Translations under genes and position numbers: made by a program
Notes under the pieces: generated by a model
Databases searched by the model: none
Told to the model about the DNA's origin: nothing
Seen by the model: the letters and a program-made list of their open reading frames with translations, nothing else
Assembly (NCBI GenBank): GCA_029974875.1
Contig: JARKQP010000543.1
Span: forward strand, 1 to 34,293
Source: Mobilitalea sp.
Lineage (GTDB): Bacteria > Bacillota_A > Clostridia > Lachnospirales > Lachnospiraceae
DNA length: 34,293 bases
Direction of reading: 5' to 3'
In this document: piece by piece, positions 1 through 6,843 of the stretch
Layout of the letters: each line of letters opens with the position of its first letter
How positions within the stretch are numbered: the first letter of the stretch is position 1

Positions 1-1
1 A

Positions 2-502
2 AAGGCTCTATTGTTGGTAATGGAACAGTATGATTATAAAGAAATTACGGTTACTCAAATCACACAGGAAGCCGGGCTTTCAAGAAAAACTTTTTACCGC
101 TTGTTTTCTGATAAAGATGATATTCTAAAGCTGTTTTGTGAAAACCTGTTTCATCAGTGTTTTGCACAAATTAGAGCACAAAAAATACAGCATTATTGGG
201 ATGTGGTGCAGGTGTATTTTGACTTTTGGGAAGATCGGAAAGATCTGCTCTCTCTCCTACAAAAAAACAATTTACTCCCACGCATCTTTGAGCACTCCTA
301 TCGGTATTCTATAGAAGTATTTGAATTTGTCCGCTCAAAGGAAGTTGCAACTTCCTTTGCCCTCCCGCTTCCTTATATGCTGGCATATAGTGTTGGTGGG
401 ATGCATAGTATGTTGCTCAAATGGGTGGAAAAAGGCATGGACGTTCCATCTTCAGAATTAATTTCAAAGCTAAAGTCAGGGTTTATGTCTAACAATATCT
501 GA
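2..502 (+). CDS. TetR-family transcriptional regulator, 5' end outside the window
   Basis: The reading frame is open to the first bases of the window (Lys-Ala-Leu precede the first possible TTG start at 11), so the gene begins upstream and its first 10-20 residues are missing. What remains starts inside the DNA-binding domain: ITVTQITQEAGLSRKTFYRL is the helix-turn-helix core of TetR proteins, followed by the usual FSDKDDILK segment. The remaining 120 or so residues are helical and hydrophobic, as expected for a ligand-binding and dimerisation domain, but they show no motif that names a ligand. The gene ends at a TGA just before a strong terminator, so it is the last gene of its transcript. 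Its target is probably in the unseen upstream neighbourhood. The family call is firm; the specific role is unknown. Confidence 0.9.
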   Translation, partial: KALLLVMEQYDYKEITVTQITQEAGLSRKTFYRLFSDKDDILKLFCENLFHQCFAQIRAQKIQHYWDVVQVYFDFWEDRKDLLSLLQKNNLLPRIFEHSYRYSIEVFEFVRSKEVATSFALPLPYMLAYSVGGMHSMLLKWVEKGMDVPSSELISKLKSGFMSNNI

Positions 503-506
503 TATA

Positions 507-541
507 GGCGTTCACAAAAATGTGAACGCCTTATTTTTTTT
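507..541 (+). terminator. Rho-independent terminator of the TetR gene
   Basis: A perfect 10-bp stem (GGCGTTCACA at 507-516 and TGTGAACGCC at 521-530) with a 4-base A loop is followed by a T-rich run at 531-541. It begins five bases after the TetR stop codon. Confidence 0.93.
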
Positions 542-687
542 GTACTTCTGTCGAAAATTTCGACAAAAGTACTTTTATCAATCTTGCCTTCTTTGAATAT
601 ATCTCCAATATAATATGCAATTGATGAACGTGCTGTATCAAAAAGTTCATCAATTTGTTCCTGCGTTGGCCATACAGTATCCTTTAA
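541..687 (-). pseudogene. RhuM-family (virulence RhuM/Fic-associated) gene fragment
   Basis: Reading leftwards from 687 there are 49 open codons. They include VWPTQEQIDELFDTARSSIA followed by YYIGDIFKEGKIDKST. This matches, from memory, the N-terminal helix-turn-helix segment of RhuM-family proteins (pattern VWxTQxQxAELFxxxRSTIxxHIxNIxxEGELD). No start codon precedes it: two consecutive TGA codons lie at 688-693, the second being the stop of the c-di-AMP receptor gene, in the same frame. Similarity ends around 541, where the sequence runs into the TetR terminator region. It is therefore a decayed internal piece of a roughly 300-residue protein. RhuM genes are usually part of mobile or defence islands, so this is probably the scar of a lost island. 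The family match rests on motif recognition only. Confidence 0.72.
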
Positions 688-690
688 TCA

Positions 691-1008
691 TCAGATTTTT
701 TCAAAACGATCCACATCAGTAACAAAAATAGTAGCACCACCTACATTAACCACCGTATTCATGGAGGCATACTCTGCAGGGCCTACCGGGTTGGAGATAA
801 TCTGCTGTCTTGGTCCGCATTCCTTTTTCACAATATCTATTACGCCGTCTACCTGGTCTTCCTCCGTACCTATCATGAGCGTAGTATTGCCTTCCCTTAA
901 AAAGCCGCCCGTGGAGGCCAGCTTCGTTACATAAAAGCCTTTCCTGTTCAGTGCCCCTATTACAGCCTGGCTGTCAACATTACGAACAATTGCATAAATT
1001 AACTTCAT
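691..1008 (-). CDS. darA: Cyclic-di-AMP receptor, PII-like protein (PstA/DarA family)
   Basis: The 105-residue protein has the whole PstA/DarA (DUF970) fold: MKLIYAIVRNVDSQ at the start, the binding segment TGGFLREGNTT at residues 33-43, and VNVGGATIFVTDVDRFEKI at the end. Thr28, Phe36, Leu37 and Asn41 sit where c-di-AMP-contacting residues lie in Staphylococcus aureus PstA (alignment from memory). Family members are cytosolic trimers that bind c-di-AMP and change loop conformation; their downstream partner is unknown. The start is fixed by GAAAGGAGAG seven bases upstream of the ATG. The gene is often found beside tmk and holB, but here it stands alone between a gene fragment and an acetyltransferase. 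Its leader contains repeated sequences complementary to the ribosome binding site (see 1012-1086). Confidence 0.93.
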   Translation of the reverse strand: MKLIYAIVRNVDSQAVIGALNRKGFYVTKLASTGGFLREGNTTLMIGTEEDQVDGVIDIVKKECGPRQQIISNPVGPAEYASMNTVVNVGGATIFVTDVDRFEKI

Positions 1009-1011
1009 ACT

Positions 1012-1086
1012 AACTCTCCTTTCAGTTATGGGAAAGGAGAGTTTTCTCTCCTTTCAGTTGTGAGAAAGGAGAGTTTCTCTCCTTTC
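1012..1086 (-). repeat. Alternating SD/anti-SD repeats in the darA leader
   Basis: On the + strand CTCTCCTTTC occurs three times (1014-1023, 1046-1055, 1077-1086) and its exact complement GAAAGGAGAG twice in between (1032-1041, 1064-1073), giving a repeat period of about 31-32 bases. In the darA mRNA, read leftwards, the copy nearest the gene is the ribosome binding site itself. The complementary blocks upstream can pair with it or with the other copies. Mutually exclusive hairpins could hide or free the ribosome binding site. The repeats are directly visible; regulation is inferred. Confidence 0.85.
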
Positions 1087-1141
1087 TATTACTAGCTTCT
1101 TGTCAGGCAACTGAGAAACCATATTATCCTGCTGCCGCCGG

Positions 1142-1666
1142 TTACTTACTGCTGCCGGTTATCTTACATAATTTTTCAAAGGCCAGCCTTTTGCCTCCGT
1201 CCTCCAAATAAATTATACCACAATATTGAAAATTATTTTTTATAAGAAGTCGCTGCATGGATAAATTTTCTTCGTGGGTATCCACTTTGATGCTTTTTAT
1301 TCCTTTATCCAGACAGATTTCTTCAACACTGCCGATGATCTGTGAGGCTAAACCAAGCCCCTTATAACGATCTTTAACTGCAATCCTATGGATCACCGCA
1401 TAACCTCCGTCACTCACCCACTGCCCTTCATAAATGAACTGGTAGGTTTTCTCTCCGCAAAAGGATACTGCCGCCGTAGCGACAATGTCTTTTCCCTCTG
1501 ACAATACATAGCCTTCCCCATTATCAATATCCTGCCTTATAGTTTCACGGTTGGGGTAATTATTCTGCCATTGGTCAATCCCGGCTTCCTTCAAATAATC
1601 CTGAGCCTGCTTTATGATCCCTAATATATCATCAATTTCTTCTTTCCGTGATTTCCTGAATTCCAT
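1142..1666 (-). CDS. GNAT-family N-acetyltransferase
   Basis: The 174-residue protein carries the GNAT acetyl-CoA site: VIHRIAVKDRYKGLGLASQI, with the RYKGLGLA pyrophosphate loop near residues 100-107, followed by VDTHEENLSMQRLLIKNNF, the typical motif B with an Asn and a helix leading into the C-terminal strand. GNAT enzymes transfer an acetyl group from acetyl-CoA to an amine; the acceptor cannot be read from the sequence. An in-frame TTG six bases further upstream is also possible, but the ATG at 1666 has AGGAG at the proper six-base distance, so it is preferred. The gene may share a transcript with the small membrane protein upstream and darA downstream (same strand). Confidence 0.88.
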   Translation of the reverse strand: MEFRKSRKEEIDDILGIIKQAQDYLKEAGIDQWQNNYPNRETIRQDIDNGEGYVLSEGKDIVATAAVSFCGEKTYQFIYEGQWVSDGGYAVIHRIAVKDRYKGLGLASQIIGSVEEICLDKGIKSIKVDTHEENLSMQRLLIKNNFQYCGIIYLEDGGKRLAFEKLCKITGSSK

Positions 1667-1731
1667 ATCCAACTCCTAAAGTATGGGGCAAAATGCACCG
1701 GCCTCCTTTCCCCGGTTTTATAAAGCTGCCA

Positions 1732-1860
1732 TCAGCTGTGGTTCCTGATATAAATCTGAAGTGCTTTAATAAATAAGACCAGGGCGTAAACACCCAACAC
1801 CATTAAAACAATTTCCAGTATAGGAATTACTAATGCAAACAAGGCCAAAGACGACATCAT
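1732..1860 (-). CDS. Small membrane protein, 42 residues
   Basis: A short frame not resembling any family I know encodes MMSSLALFALVIPILEIVLM followed by VLGVYALVLFIKALQIYI and the tail RNHS. It is almost entirely one or two hydrophobic helices with a short basic C-terminal end. A good ribosome binding site (GAAAGGGGAATAAC before the ATG) and two adjacent ATG codons support translation. It lies 65 bases upstream of the GNAT gene on the same strand. Proteins of this size and shape often modulate membrane enzymes or are annotated as small hydrophobic proteins of clostridia, but no function is claimed. A possible promoter lies about 110 bases upstream. Confidence 0.7.
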   Translation of the reverse strand: MMSSLALFALVIPILEIVLMVLGVYALVLFIKALQIYIRNHS

Positions 1861-1968
1861 GTTATTCCCCTTTCATTTTTAATTAGGCCAGATAAGTTTT
1901 CTTCAGCCGAACCACTACTTCTAACCAAACCTTTATTTATACAGACCCTATATATAAGTCTTGCTTTA

Positions 1969-1995
1969 ATTATACTACTATCTATTTTACATCAA
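1969..1995 (-). promoter_or_regulatory. Possible promoter for the small membrane protein
   Basis: Reading leftwards, TTGATG (1995-1990) and TATAAT (1974-1969) are separated by 15 bases. The -10 is perfect, but the spacing is shorter than the ideal 17. The rest of 1861-2082 is AT-rich with no other recognisable feature. Confidence 0.35.
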
Positions 1996-2082
1996 TGAAG
2001 CGTCCTTTGCCACCGCTTTTTTTATAAACATTTCATAACCGTTTCATAATATAAGCCATATATTTATTATTTACACTTGAAA

Positions 2083-2206
2083 TAAGGGTGCTGCAAAAAG
2101 AACTCCACATACCAGATATTATGAAAACCCTTTGATAAATACCCTTGCTATCCGCAATTGATATCCTCACTGCCTGGTATGTTCTTTCTATTTTGCAACA
2201 CCCTTA
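2083..2206. mobile_element. MITE-like 124-bp palindromic element
   Basis: The ends are long imperfect inverted repeats. TAAGGGTGCTGCAAAA at 2083-2098 pairs with TTTTGCAACACCCTTA at 2191-2206 with a single mismatch, and the match continues with gaps through AGAAC/GTTCT and CATACCAG/CTGGTATG. The element would start and end with TA, the target duplication typical of IS630/mariner-type elements. It contains no coding frame. It also lies just downstream of the MBL gene stop at 2265, so it could act as a transcript end. A related end-like string, TTGCAACACCCTCTTA, occurs near 3109-3124, just upstream of the same MBL gene. Confidence 0.5.
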
Positions 2207-2264
2207 CCTGCCTTAATAACAGCTAGCTTTCCCTCCAGAAAAGGAATCAGCCGGTTGGCTTATA

Positions 2265-3092
2265 CTACTCATATATTTTTTCTTTATCATAAACGATATT
2301 CCCAATGCCGCCGTCCAAGCGCTGCATTTTGACCGGGTCAATGGCCTTTGCGATATACGCCTTCTGCCCCATGAACTCAAAGGGTATGTTATCCGCCTTG
2401 CCAGCCAGCACATCCCCGCAGACCTGGATGACGCCGTCCACCATTTCCTTCGGAGCCTCGCCCTCCCGGTGGGATAAATATACCCTGTCATACTTTCCAT
2501 CCGTCTCTTCCTTCAGGCTCTTTAGCTTCCTGATAAAGGTAGTGACTCCTACGGAATGCTCGTCAAATACAAAGGTGAAGGGGTTGCAGGCATCCCCAAG
2601 GATCAGGGTACGCTCCTCCTTGATAAGAATTACCATGGAGCCCGGCGTATGCCCGGAGCACTCATATACCTCTAAGGTAACCCCGCCCAGGTCAAAGGTG
2701 TCACCATGCTTTAAGGGCAGGTATTCTCCCGTACGGACAGGAATATAATCCTCCTCCGTAACATCCTTGAATTCCTCAGCCATGGATAAATAGTCCTTCC
2801 TGAGCCCTAAGCTGCTGTGAGCCTCACATACGCAGTTATCCGCCGGATTCATATAGACCTTTGTGGTAAATTCCGGCGCCCCCATTGCATGATCCACATG
2901 CCCATGGGTCAGCAGGACAATGTAGGGCTTATCTGTCAGGGTCTCTACATAGGTTTTTAAGCTTCCGGCACCGCTGCCGGTATCAATTAATGCTGCTGAA
3001 TCCTTACCTTCAACAAGGAACATGATTACATCCGTAATCCCCCGGATCCGGGTAACGGAATCCGATATTTTTTCTGAGCTGAATTTTACCAT
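2265..3092 (-). CDS. MBL-fold metallo-hydrolase with complete metal site (locus A)
   Basis: The 275-residue protein has the metallo-beta-lactamase signature THGHVDHAMG with HxHxDH at residues 63-68. The other ligands are also present: His148 in SGHTPGS, Asp167 in LGDACN and His208 in YLSHREGE. It lacks a signal peptide and is therefore cytosolic. Such proteins hydrolyse thioesters, lactones, phosphoesters or sulfates; the substrate cannot be told. It is the last gene of a same-strand run with a CUT2 permease, ATPase and binding protein, 58 bases after the permease stop, so it probably acts on the imported compound. The start is supported by GGAGG upstream of the ATG. It is clearly related in layout to the MBL protein at 10956-11759, which lacks two of these ligands. 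Confidence 0.88.
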   Translation of the reverse strand: MVKFSSEKISDSVTRIRGITDVIMFLVEGKDSAALIDTGSGAGSLKTYVETLTDKPYIVLLTHGHVDHAMGAPEFTTKVYMNPADNCVCEAHSSLGLRKDYLSMAEEFKDVTEEDYIPVRTGEYLPLKHGDTFDLGGVTLEVYECSGHTPGSMVILIKEERTLILGDACNPFTFVFDEHSVGVTTFIRKLKSLKEETDGKYDRVYLSHREGEAPKEMVDGVIQVCGDVLAGKADNIPFEFMGQKAYIAKAIDPVKMQRLDGGIGNIVYDKEKIYE

Positions 3093-3150
3093 ATAAATCC
3101 TCCTATGCTTGCAACACCCTCTTATATTACTTATACTGTTGCTTTACTGA

Positions 3151-4131
3151 TTATGCTTCTACCGCCTTCTCAGTTTTTATAATCTTAGCTATCTTCTGAT
3201 AATTGTCAAAACCAACTGCTGCCAAAAGAACACATCCCTTTGCAATATACTGAGGATAAGTTCCCAAGCCAATAATCTGCATACCGCTGGACAGTACCCC
3301 CAGGATTAATACACCGGTGATAACTCCCCAGACCTTTCCGCTGCCTCCTTTAAAGCTGATTCCACCTAGCACTGCTGCCGTCATACAGGTAAATTCCGTC
3401 CCTACTCCCGTCGCAGAAGTGGCGGAACCGGCACGCCCTACTAAGATGATGGAGGCTAGGGCAACAAAGAATCCACAGATCATAAAGACAAATATTTTTA
3501 TTTTCTTAGTGTTAACTCCAGCCAGATGTGCTGCTTCCTCATTACTTCCCAAAGCATAGACATAGCGTCCGAAATAGGTTTTGTTTAAGATAAAGCTGGC
3601 GCACAAAGCCACTACTACCATAATAATAACGCTAAAGGGGATTGGTCCCACATATCCCTGCCCTAAGAATTTAAAGCTGGCCGGCAGTCCAAAGATTGGA
3701 TTTGAATTGGAGATAATATAAGAGGCTCCCTGAAAAATAGTCATAGTACCTAAGGTAATAATCAAGGGATGTACCTTTAATTTAACAGCTGCAACACCGT
3801 TGAAAAGCCCAAGGACAATACCTGTCAGAAGACCTATTGCAACCGCTACCGGAACCGGCAGGCCAAACCACATAATACTGATTGCGGTAATAACTCCCAC
3901 CAAGGACATCTGATAGCCTACGGACAAATCCATACCTCCGCTGATCATAACAAAGGAAAGTCCGATTGCTGCTATGATAACATAGGATTGTTGGACGAAA
4001 ATATTCGTGAAGTTGGTAAGTGAAAAGAATACCGGGTTAATGATGGAAAACAGTAAGATTAATCCTATCAGCACCAGTATAATGGTATATTTCTTTAACA
4101 ATTTAATACTCTTATCCTGCAAATGTTTCAT
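3151..4131 (-). CDS. CUT2 (ribose-type) ABC importer permease, locus A
   Basis: A 326-residue polytopic membrane protein of the BPD_transp_2/RbsC type. Characteristic stretches include the N-terminal LIGLILLFSIINPVFFSLTN, the segment SGGMDLSVGYQMSLVG in the first third, and the cytoplasmic region VYALGSNEEAAHLAGVN that contacts the ATPase. About eight to ten hydrophobic helices are visible. It would form the homodimeric membrane channel for the binding protein encoded at 5684-6736. The gene follows the ATPase by 15 bases, and GGAGAAGAG precedes its ATG. The family normally imports pentoses, galactose, AI-2 or related small polyols; the substrate here is not predictable. It is a paralogue of the permease at 13351-14346. 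Confidence 0.92.
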   Translation of the reverse strand: MKHLQDKSIKLLKKYTIILVLIGLILLFSIINPVFFSLTNFTNIFVQQSYVIIAAIGLSFVMISGGMDLSVGYQMSLVGVITAISIMWFGLPVPVAVAIGLLTGIVLGLFNGVAAVKLKVHPLIITLGTMTIFQGASYIISNSNPIFGLPASFKFLGQGYVGPIPFSVIIMVVVALCASFILNKTYFGRYVYALGSNEEAAHLAGVNTKKIKIFVFMICGFFVALASIILVGRAGSATSATGVGTEFTCMTAAVLGGISFKGGSGKVWGVITGVLILGVLSSGMQIIGLGTYPQYIAKGCVLLAAVGFDNYQKIAKIIKTEKAVEA

Positions 4132-4146
4132 GTTCTCTTCTCCATT

Positions 4147-5619
4147 CTAGCAATTAGATGCTAATTTAAGTACTGCCGTCTGGCTGAATTCTTCCCTGTT
4201 TAGTGCACCTGTCAGCTTTCCTTCCGAAAGTACAATAATCCGTTCCGACATTCCAAGCAGTTCTTCCATGTCAGAGGAAATCATAATAATTCCGATTCCC
4301 TGATCTGCCAGGCTGCACATTAATTCATAGATTTCCTGCTTTGCGCCAACATCAATTCCTCTCGTCGGCTCATCAAAAATAATGACCTTGGAGCTTGCGG
4401 CAAGAGTTTTGGCGATTACCACCTTCTGCTGATTACCGCCGGACAGGTTCTTCACATCCTGCTGCAGGGAAGGGGTCTTTATCCTCATCGCCGCTTTATA
4501 TTTTTCTGCGGCGTCTTTGACCTTCTTATTATCTACAATTCCGTTTTTTGAAAAGCTGCGGATGCTGTTGAATGCAATATTCCATTCTATGCTCTGCTCT
4601 AAAAAGCAGCCTTGATTCTTGCGGTCCTCTGGTATCAACCCAATTCCGTATTGAATCGCATCGGAGGTAGATCTGATGTGAACTTCCTTTCCCTCCAGAC
4701 ATACTTTTCCGGAGTCCATTTTATCCGCACCGTATATGAGTCTGGCCAGCTCTGTTCTGCCTGCTCCGACCAGTCCTGCCAGCCCGAGAATTTCTCCTTT
4801 CCTTAAGGAAAGCGTGATTGCCTTATCTCCATTCCCACTGATACCTTCCAGACGAAGTATTTCTTCTTCAAAGTGCTTTTCCGGTCTTGGATAATCGGAA
4901 CTTAATTCCCTTCCAACCATCAGACTGATTAGTTCTTCACGGTTTGTCTCATTGGTATTCAAGGTTTTCACATAGGTACCGTCGCGCATGACAGTAACCC
5001 TGTCCGCAATCTTGAAAATCTCATCCAAACGGTGTGATATGTATATAATGGTGATTCCTTTCTCCTTTAGGGTTCTTATGATATCAAACATGCATTCCAC
5101 TTCGTTTACCGTAAGGGGGGCACTGGGTTCATCCATAATTAATAGTTCACAGTTTTTTGATATTGCCTTAGAAATCTCCACAATCTGCTTATGTGCCGGA
5201 GTCATTCCTTCTACCAGGGCTTTCGGATCGATATCTATTTTAAACTGCTTGAAAATATCAGCAGCTATTTTTTCCATCTTGTTAAAGTCCACAAACCTGC
5301 CATATTTCTCACCCATGCAGATATTTTCTGCTGCAGACAGGGTATCCACCAGATTAAATTCCTGATAGATTACCTCAATACCATTTTCTCTGGAAAGATG
5401 GGGCGTCATTTTGCTGTAGGTATTCCCCTTGTAGGTAATAATTCCCGAGGTCGGTTCAATTGCTCCTGAAACAATCTTAATGAGGGTTGATTTACCCGCC
5501 CCATTTTCTCCAAGCAGGGCATGCACCTCTCCCGGCCGGAAATGGACAGAGAAATTATCCAGTGCACAGACTCCGGGATATAGTTTGGTAATATTGCGTA
5601 ACGATAATATATGATCCAT
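4147..5619 (-). CDS. CUT2 ABC importer ATPase (RbsA/MglA type), locus A
   Basis: Two nucleotide-binding domains in one chain of 490 residues, as in RbsA. The N-terminal half has Walker A GENGAGKSTLIK, the divergent signature region TPAHKQIVEISK, Walker B LLIMDEPSAPLT and switch His in YISHRLDEI. The C-terminal half has the family's altered Walker A GLVGAGRTEL (Arg for Lys), signature LSGGNQQKV and Walker B VIIFDEPTRGID. An upstream in-frame ATG at 5658 exists, but it lies in the loop of a perfect hairpin, whereas the ATG at 5619 has GAGG six bases before it and gives the normal RbsA N-terminus. It powers the permease at 3151-4131. It also serves as the intact comparison for the degenerate ATPase at 6844-8190. 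Confidence 0.93.
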   Translation of the reverse strand: MDHILSLRNITKLYPGVCALDNFSVHFRPGEVHALLGENGAGKSTLIKIVSGAIEPTSGIITYKGNTYSKMTPHLSRENGIEVIYQEFNLVDTLSAAENICMGEKYGRFVDFNKMEKIAADIFKQFKIDIDPKALVEGMTPAHKQIVEISKAISKNCELLIMDEPSAPLTVNEVECMFDIIRTLKEKGITIIYISHRLDEIFKIADRVTVMRDGTYVKTLNTNETNREELISLMVGRELSSDYPRPEKHFEEEILRLEGISGNGDKAITLSLRKGEILGLAGLVGAGRTELARLIYGADKMDSGKVCLEGKEVHIRSTSDAIQYGIGLIPEDRKNQGCFLEQSIEWNIAFNSIRSFSKNGIVDNKKVKDAAEKYKAAMRIKTPSLQQDVKNLSGGNQQKVVIAKTLAASSKVIIFDEPTRGIDVGAKQEIYELMCSLADQGIGIIMISSDMEELLGMSERIIVLSEGKLTGALNREEFSQTAVLKLASNC

Positions 5620-5639
5620 TTTTATCCTCATTTCCAGTA

Positions 5640-5668
5640 CAGGGAAATAATTCTTCATTATTTCCCTG
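5640..5668 (-). promoter_or_regulatory. Intercistronic hairpin between binding protein and ATPase genes
   Basis: A perfect 11-bp stem (CAGGGAAATAA / TTATTTCCCTG, loop of 7 bases) lies 15 bases after the binding-protein stop. No T run follows, so it is more likely a stabilising or partial-termination hairpin that keeps binding-protein mRNA in excess over the ATPase and permease, as in many ABC importer operons. That role is inferred. Confidence 0.7.
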
Positions 5669-5683
5669 CACTTCTTTTACTAT

Positions 5684-6736
5684 TTATTGAAATTCTGCCA
5701 CATTCTCTACTGTAATCTTAGTTAATGGATCTGGATTCTTAGCTTCATAGGACTCGTTTAACAACATTTTTGTTGCAAGACGATAGGTGTCACCGGGTAA
5801 ATCATCACTTCCAAATTTAATCAGACCCCTGAATACGGAGCTATTGTCAGCGGATGCTGCAATTGCAGCCACGGAAGCCTCATCTAAATCAGAGCCAAAT
5901 ACCGCGAAGCCTGCCGGATCCTTCACCGGAGAACCGCTTCTCATGGCAAATTCATTTACACCCAGTGCCGCACCGGAATTGTAGCAAAGAACCATCTTGA
6001 TCCCAGGATTGCTCTGCATGATATTTTCCATTGCTGCCTGTGCCGCATCATTTGCTTTAATACTGCCCACGGTCTGAACCACCTTTATCTTATCACAGAT
6101 ATCTGAAATGGTTTGGATACCATCACATCGATTGTTCGCTTCCGGGGTACTTCTATCTTCCAGGATGGCAATCTCGATACTACCGGGAGCTGCATCGGGA
6201 TAGGTAGCCTCGATCCACTCTGCCCCCATTTCTGCCATTAATTTTCCGTCTTCATACTGGTCTATGAACATGATTGCATCATAGGCACCAGGATCACTTC
6301 CTGCAACCAATACCTTTACACCTGCCTTCTGGGCTCTCTGGATTGCATCCGTAATACCCGTCGGATCTACTGCCATAACAATGATTAAATCTGTCCCTGA
6401 CGCTGTAAAATTCTCAATCTGGCTGATCTGTGTGGTCGCACTGCCTGCTGCATCTGCTATATCAACCGTAACACCGTCTGCTGCCCCAAGATCTTTAACA
6501 CTGTTGGATAACCAGGATAAAAAGCTTTCTGAGGTGTCCGGAATACAGTATCCAACGGTCATCCCCTCAAGAGATCCCCCTTTTGTAGCCTGTGCTGTAT
6601 CAGAGGAAGCTGCCTGTGTGCTTTCTGGCGCCGAAGTGTCCGTGGCTGGTTCAGAAGCCTTCTGCTGCGCACAGCCTATAAGTCCTGCTATTACCATAGC
6701 AGCCGTTAATAGTAGTGATAAAAATTTCTTTTTCAT
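5684..6736 (-). CDS. CUT2 substrate-binding lipoprotein, locus A
   Basis: A 350-residue lipoprotein with a signal peptide and lipobox (GLIGC, lipidated Cys22), then a Ser/Thr/Ala-rich linker and a periplasmic-binding domain of the ribose-binding (Peripla_BP_4) type: GMTVGYCIPDTSESFLSWLS, FTASGTDLIIVMAVDP and GVKVLVAGSD are the expected strand-loop elements. It would be tethered outside the membrane and hand its ligand to the permease at 3151-4131. AGGAGG sits before the ATG. The 107 bases upstream separate it from the pseudo-ATPase gene, so it may have its own promoter, perhaps driven by the response regulator at 9227-10837. The ligand is unknown; the family binds sugars, AI-2 or polyols. Confidence 0.9.
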   Translation of the reverse strand: MKKKFLSLLLTAAMVIAGLIGCAQQKASEPATDTSAPESTQAASSDTAQATKGGSLEGMTVGYCIPDTSESFLSWLSNSVKDLGAADGVTVDIADAAGSATTQISQIENFTASGTDLIIVMAVDPTGITDAIQRAQKAGVKVLVAGSDPGAYDAIMFIDQYEDGKLMAEMGAEWIEATYPDAAPGSIEIAILEDRSTPEANNRCDGIQTISDICDKIKVVQTVGSIKANDAAQAAMENIMQSNPGIKMVLCYNSGAALGVNEFAMRSGSPVKDPAGFAVFGSDLDEASVAAIAASADNSSVFRGLIKFGSDDLPGDTYRLATKMLLNESYEAKNPDPLTKITVENVAEFQ

Positions 6737-6843
6737 AAATTCTATCCTCCTAAAATTATAAAGTTTCTTTACGCTCTTATTGTATCAGGGATTGTTTTTC
6801 TGCTGAGGTGGAAATTTATGTGCTTTGGTGCATTTTTTTAGGA

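Noticed and set aside
542..572. Near-perfect palindrome around TGTCGAAAATTTCGACA as an operator or second terminator
   Set aside because: It lies inside the RhuM remnant's coding sequence (VEIFDRST), has no proper T run, and is at the end of both flanking genes, so regulation is unlikely.
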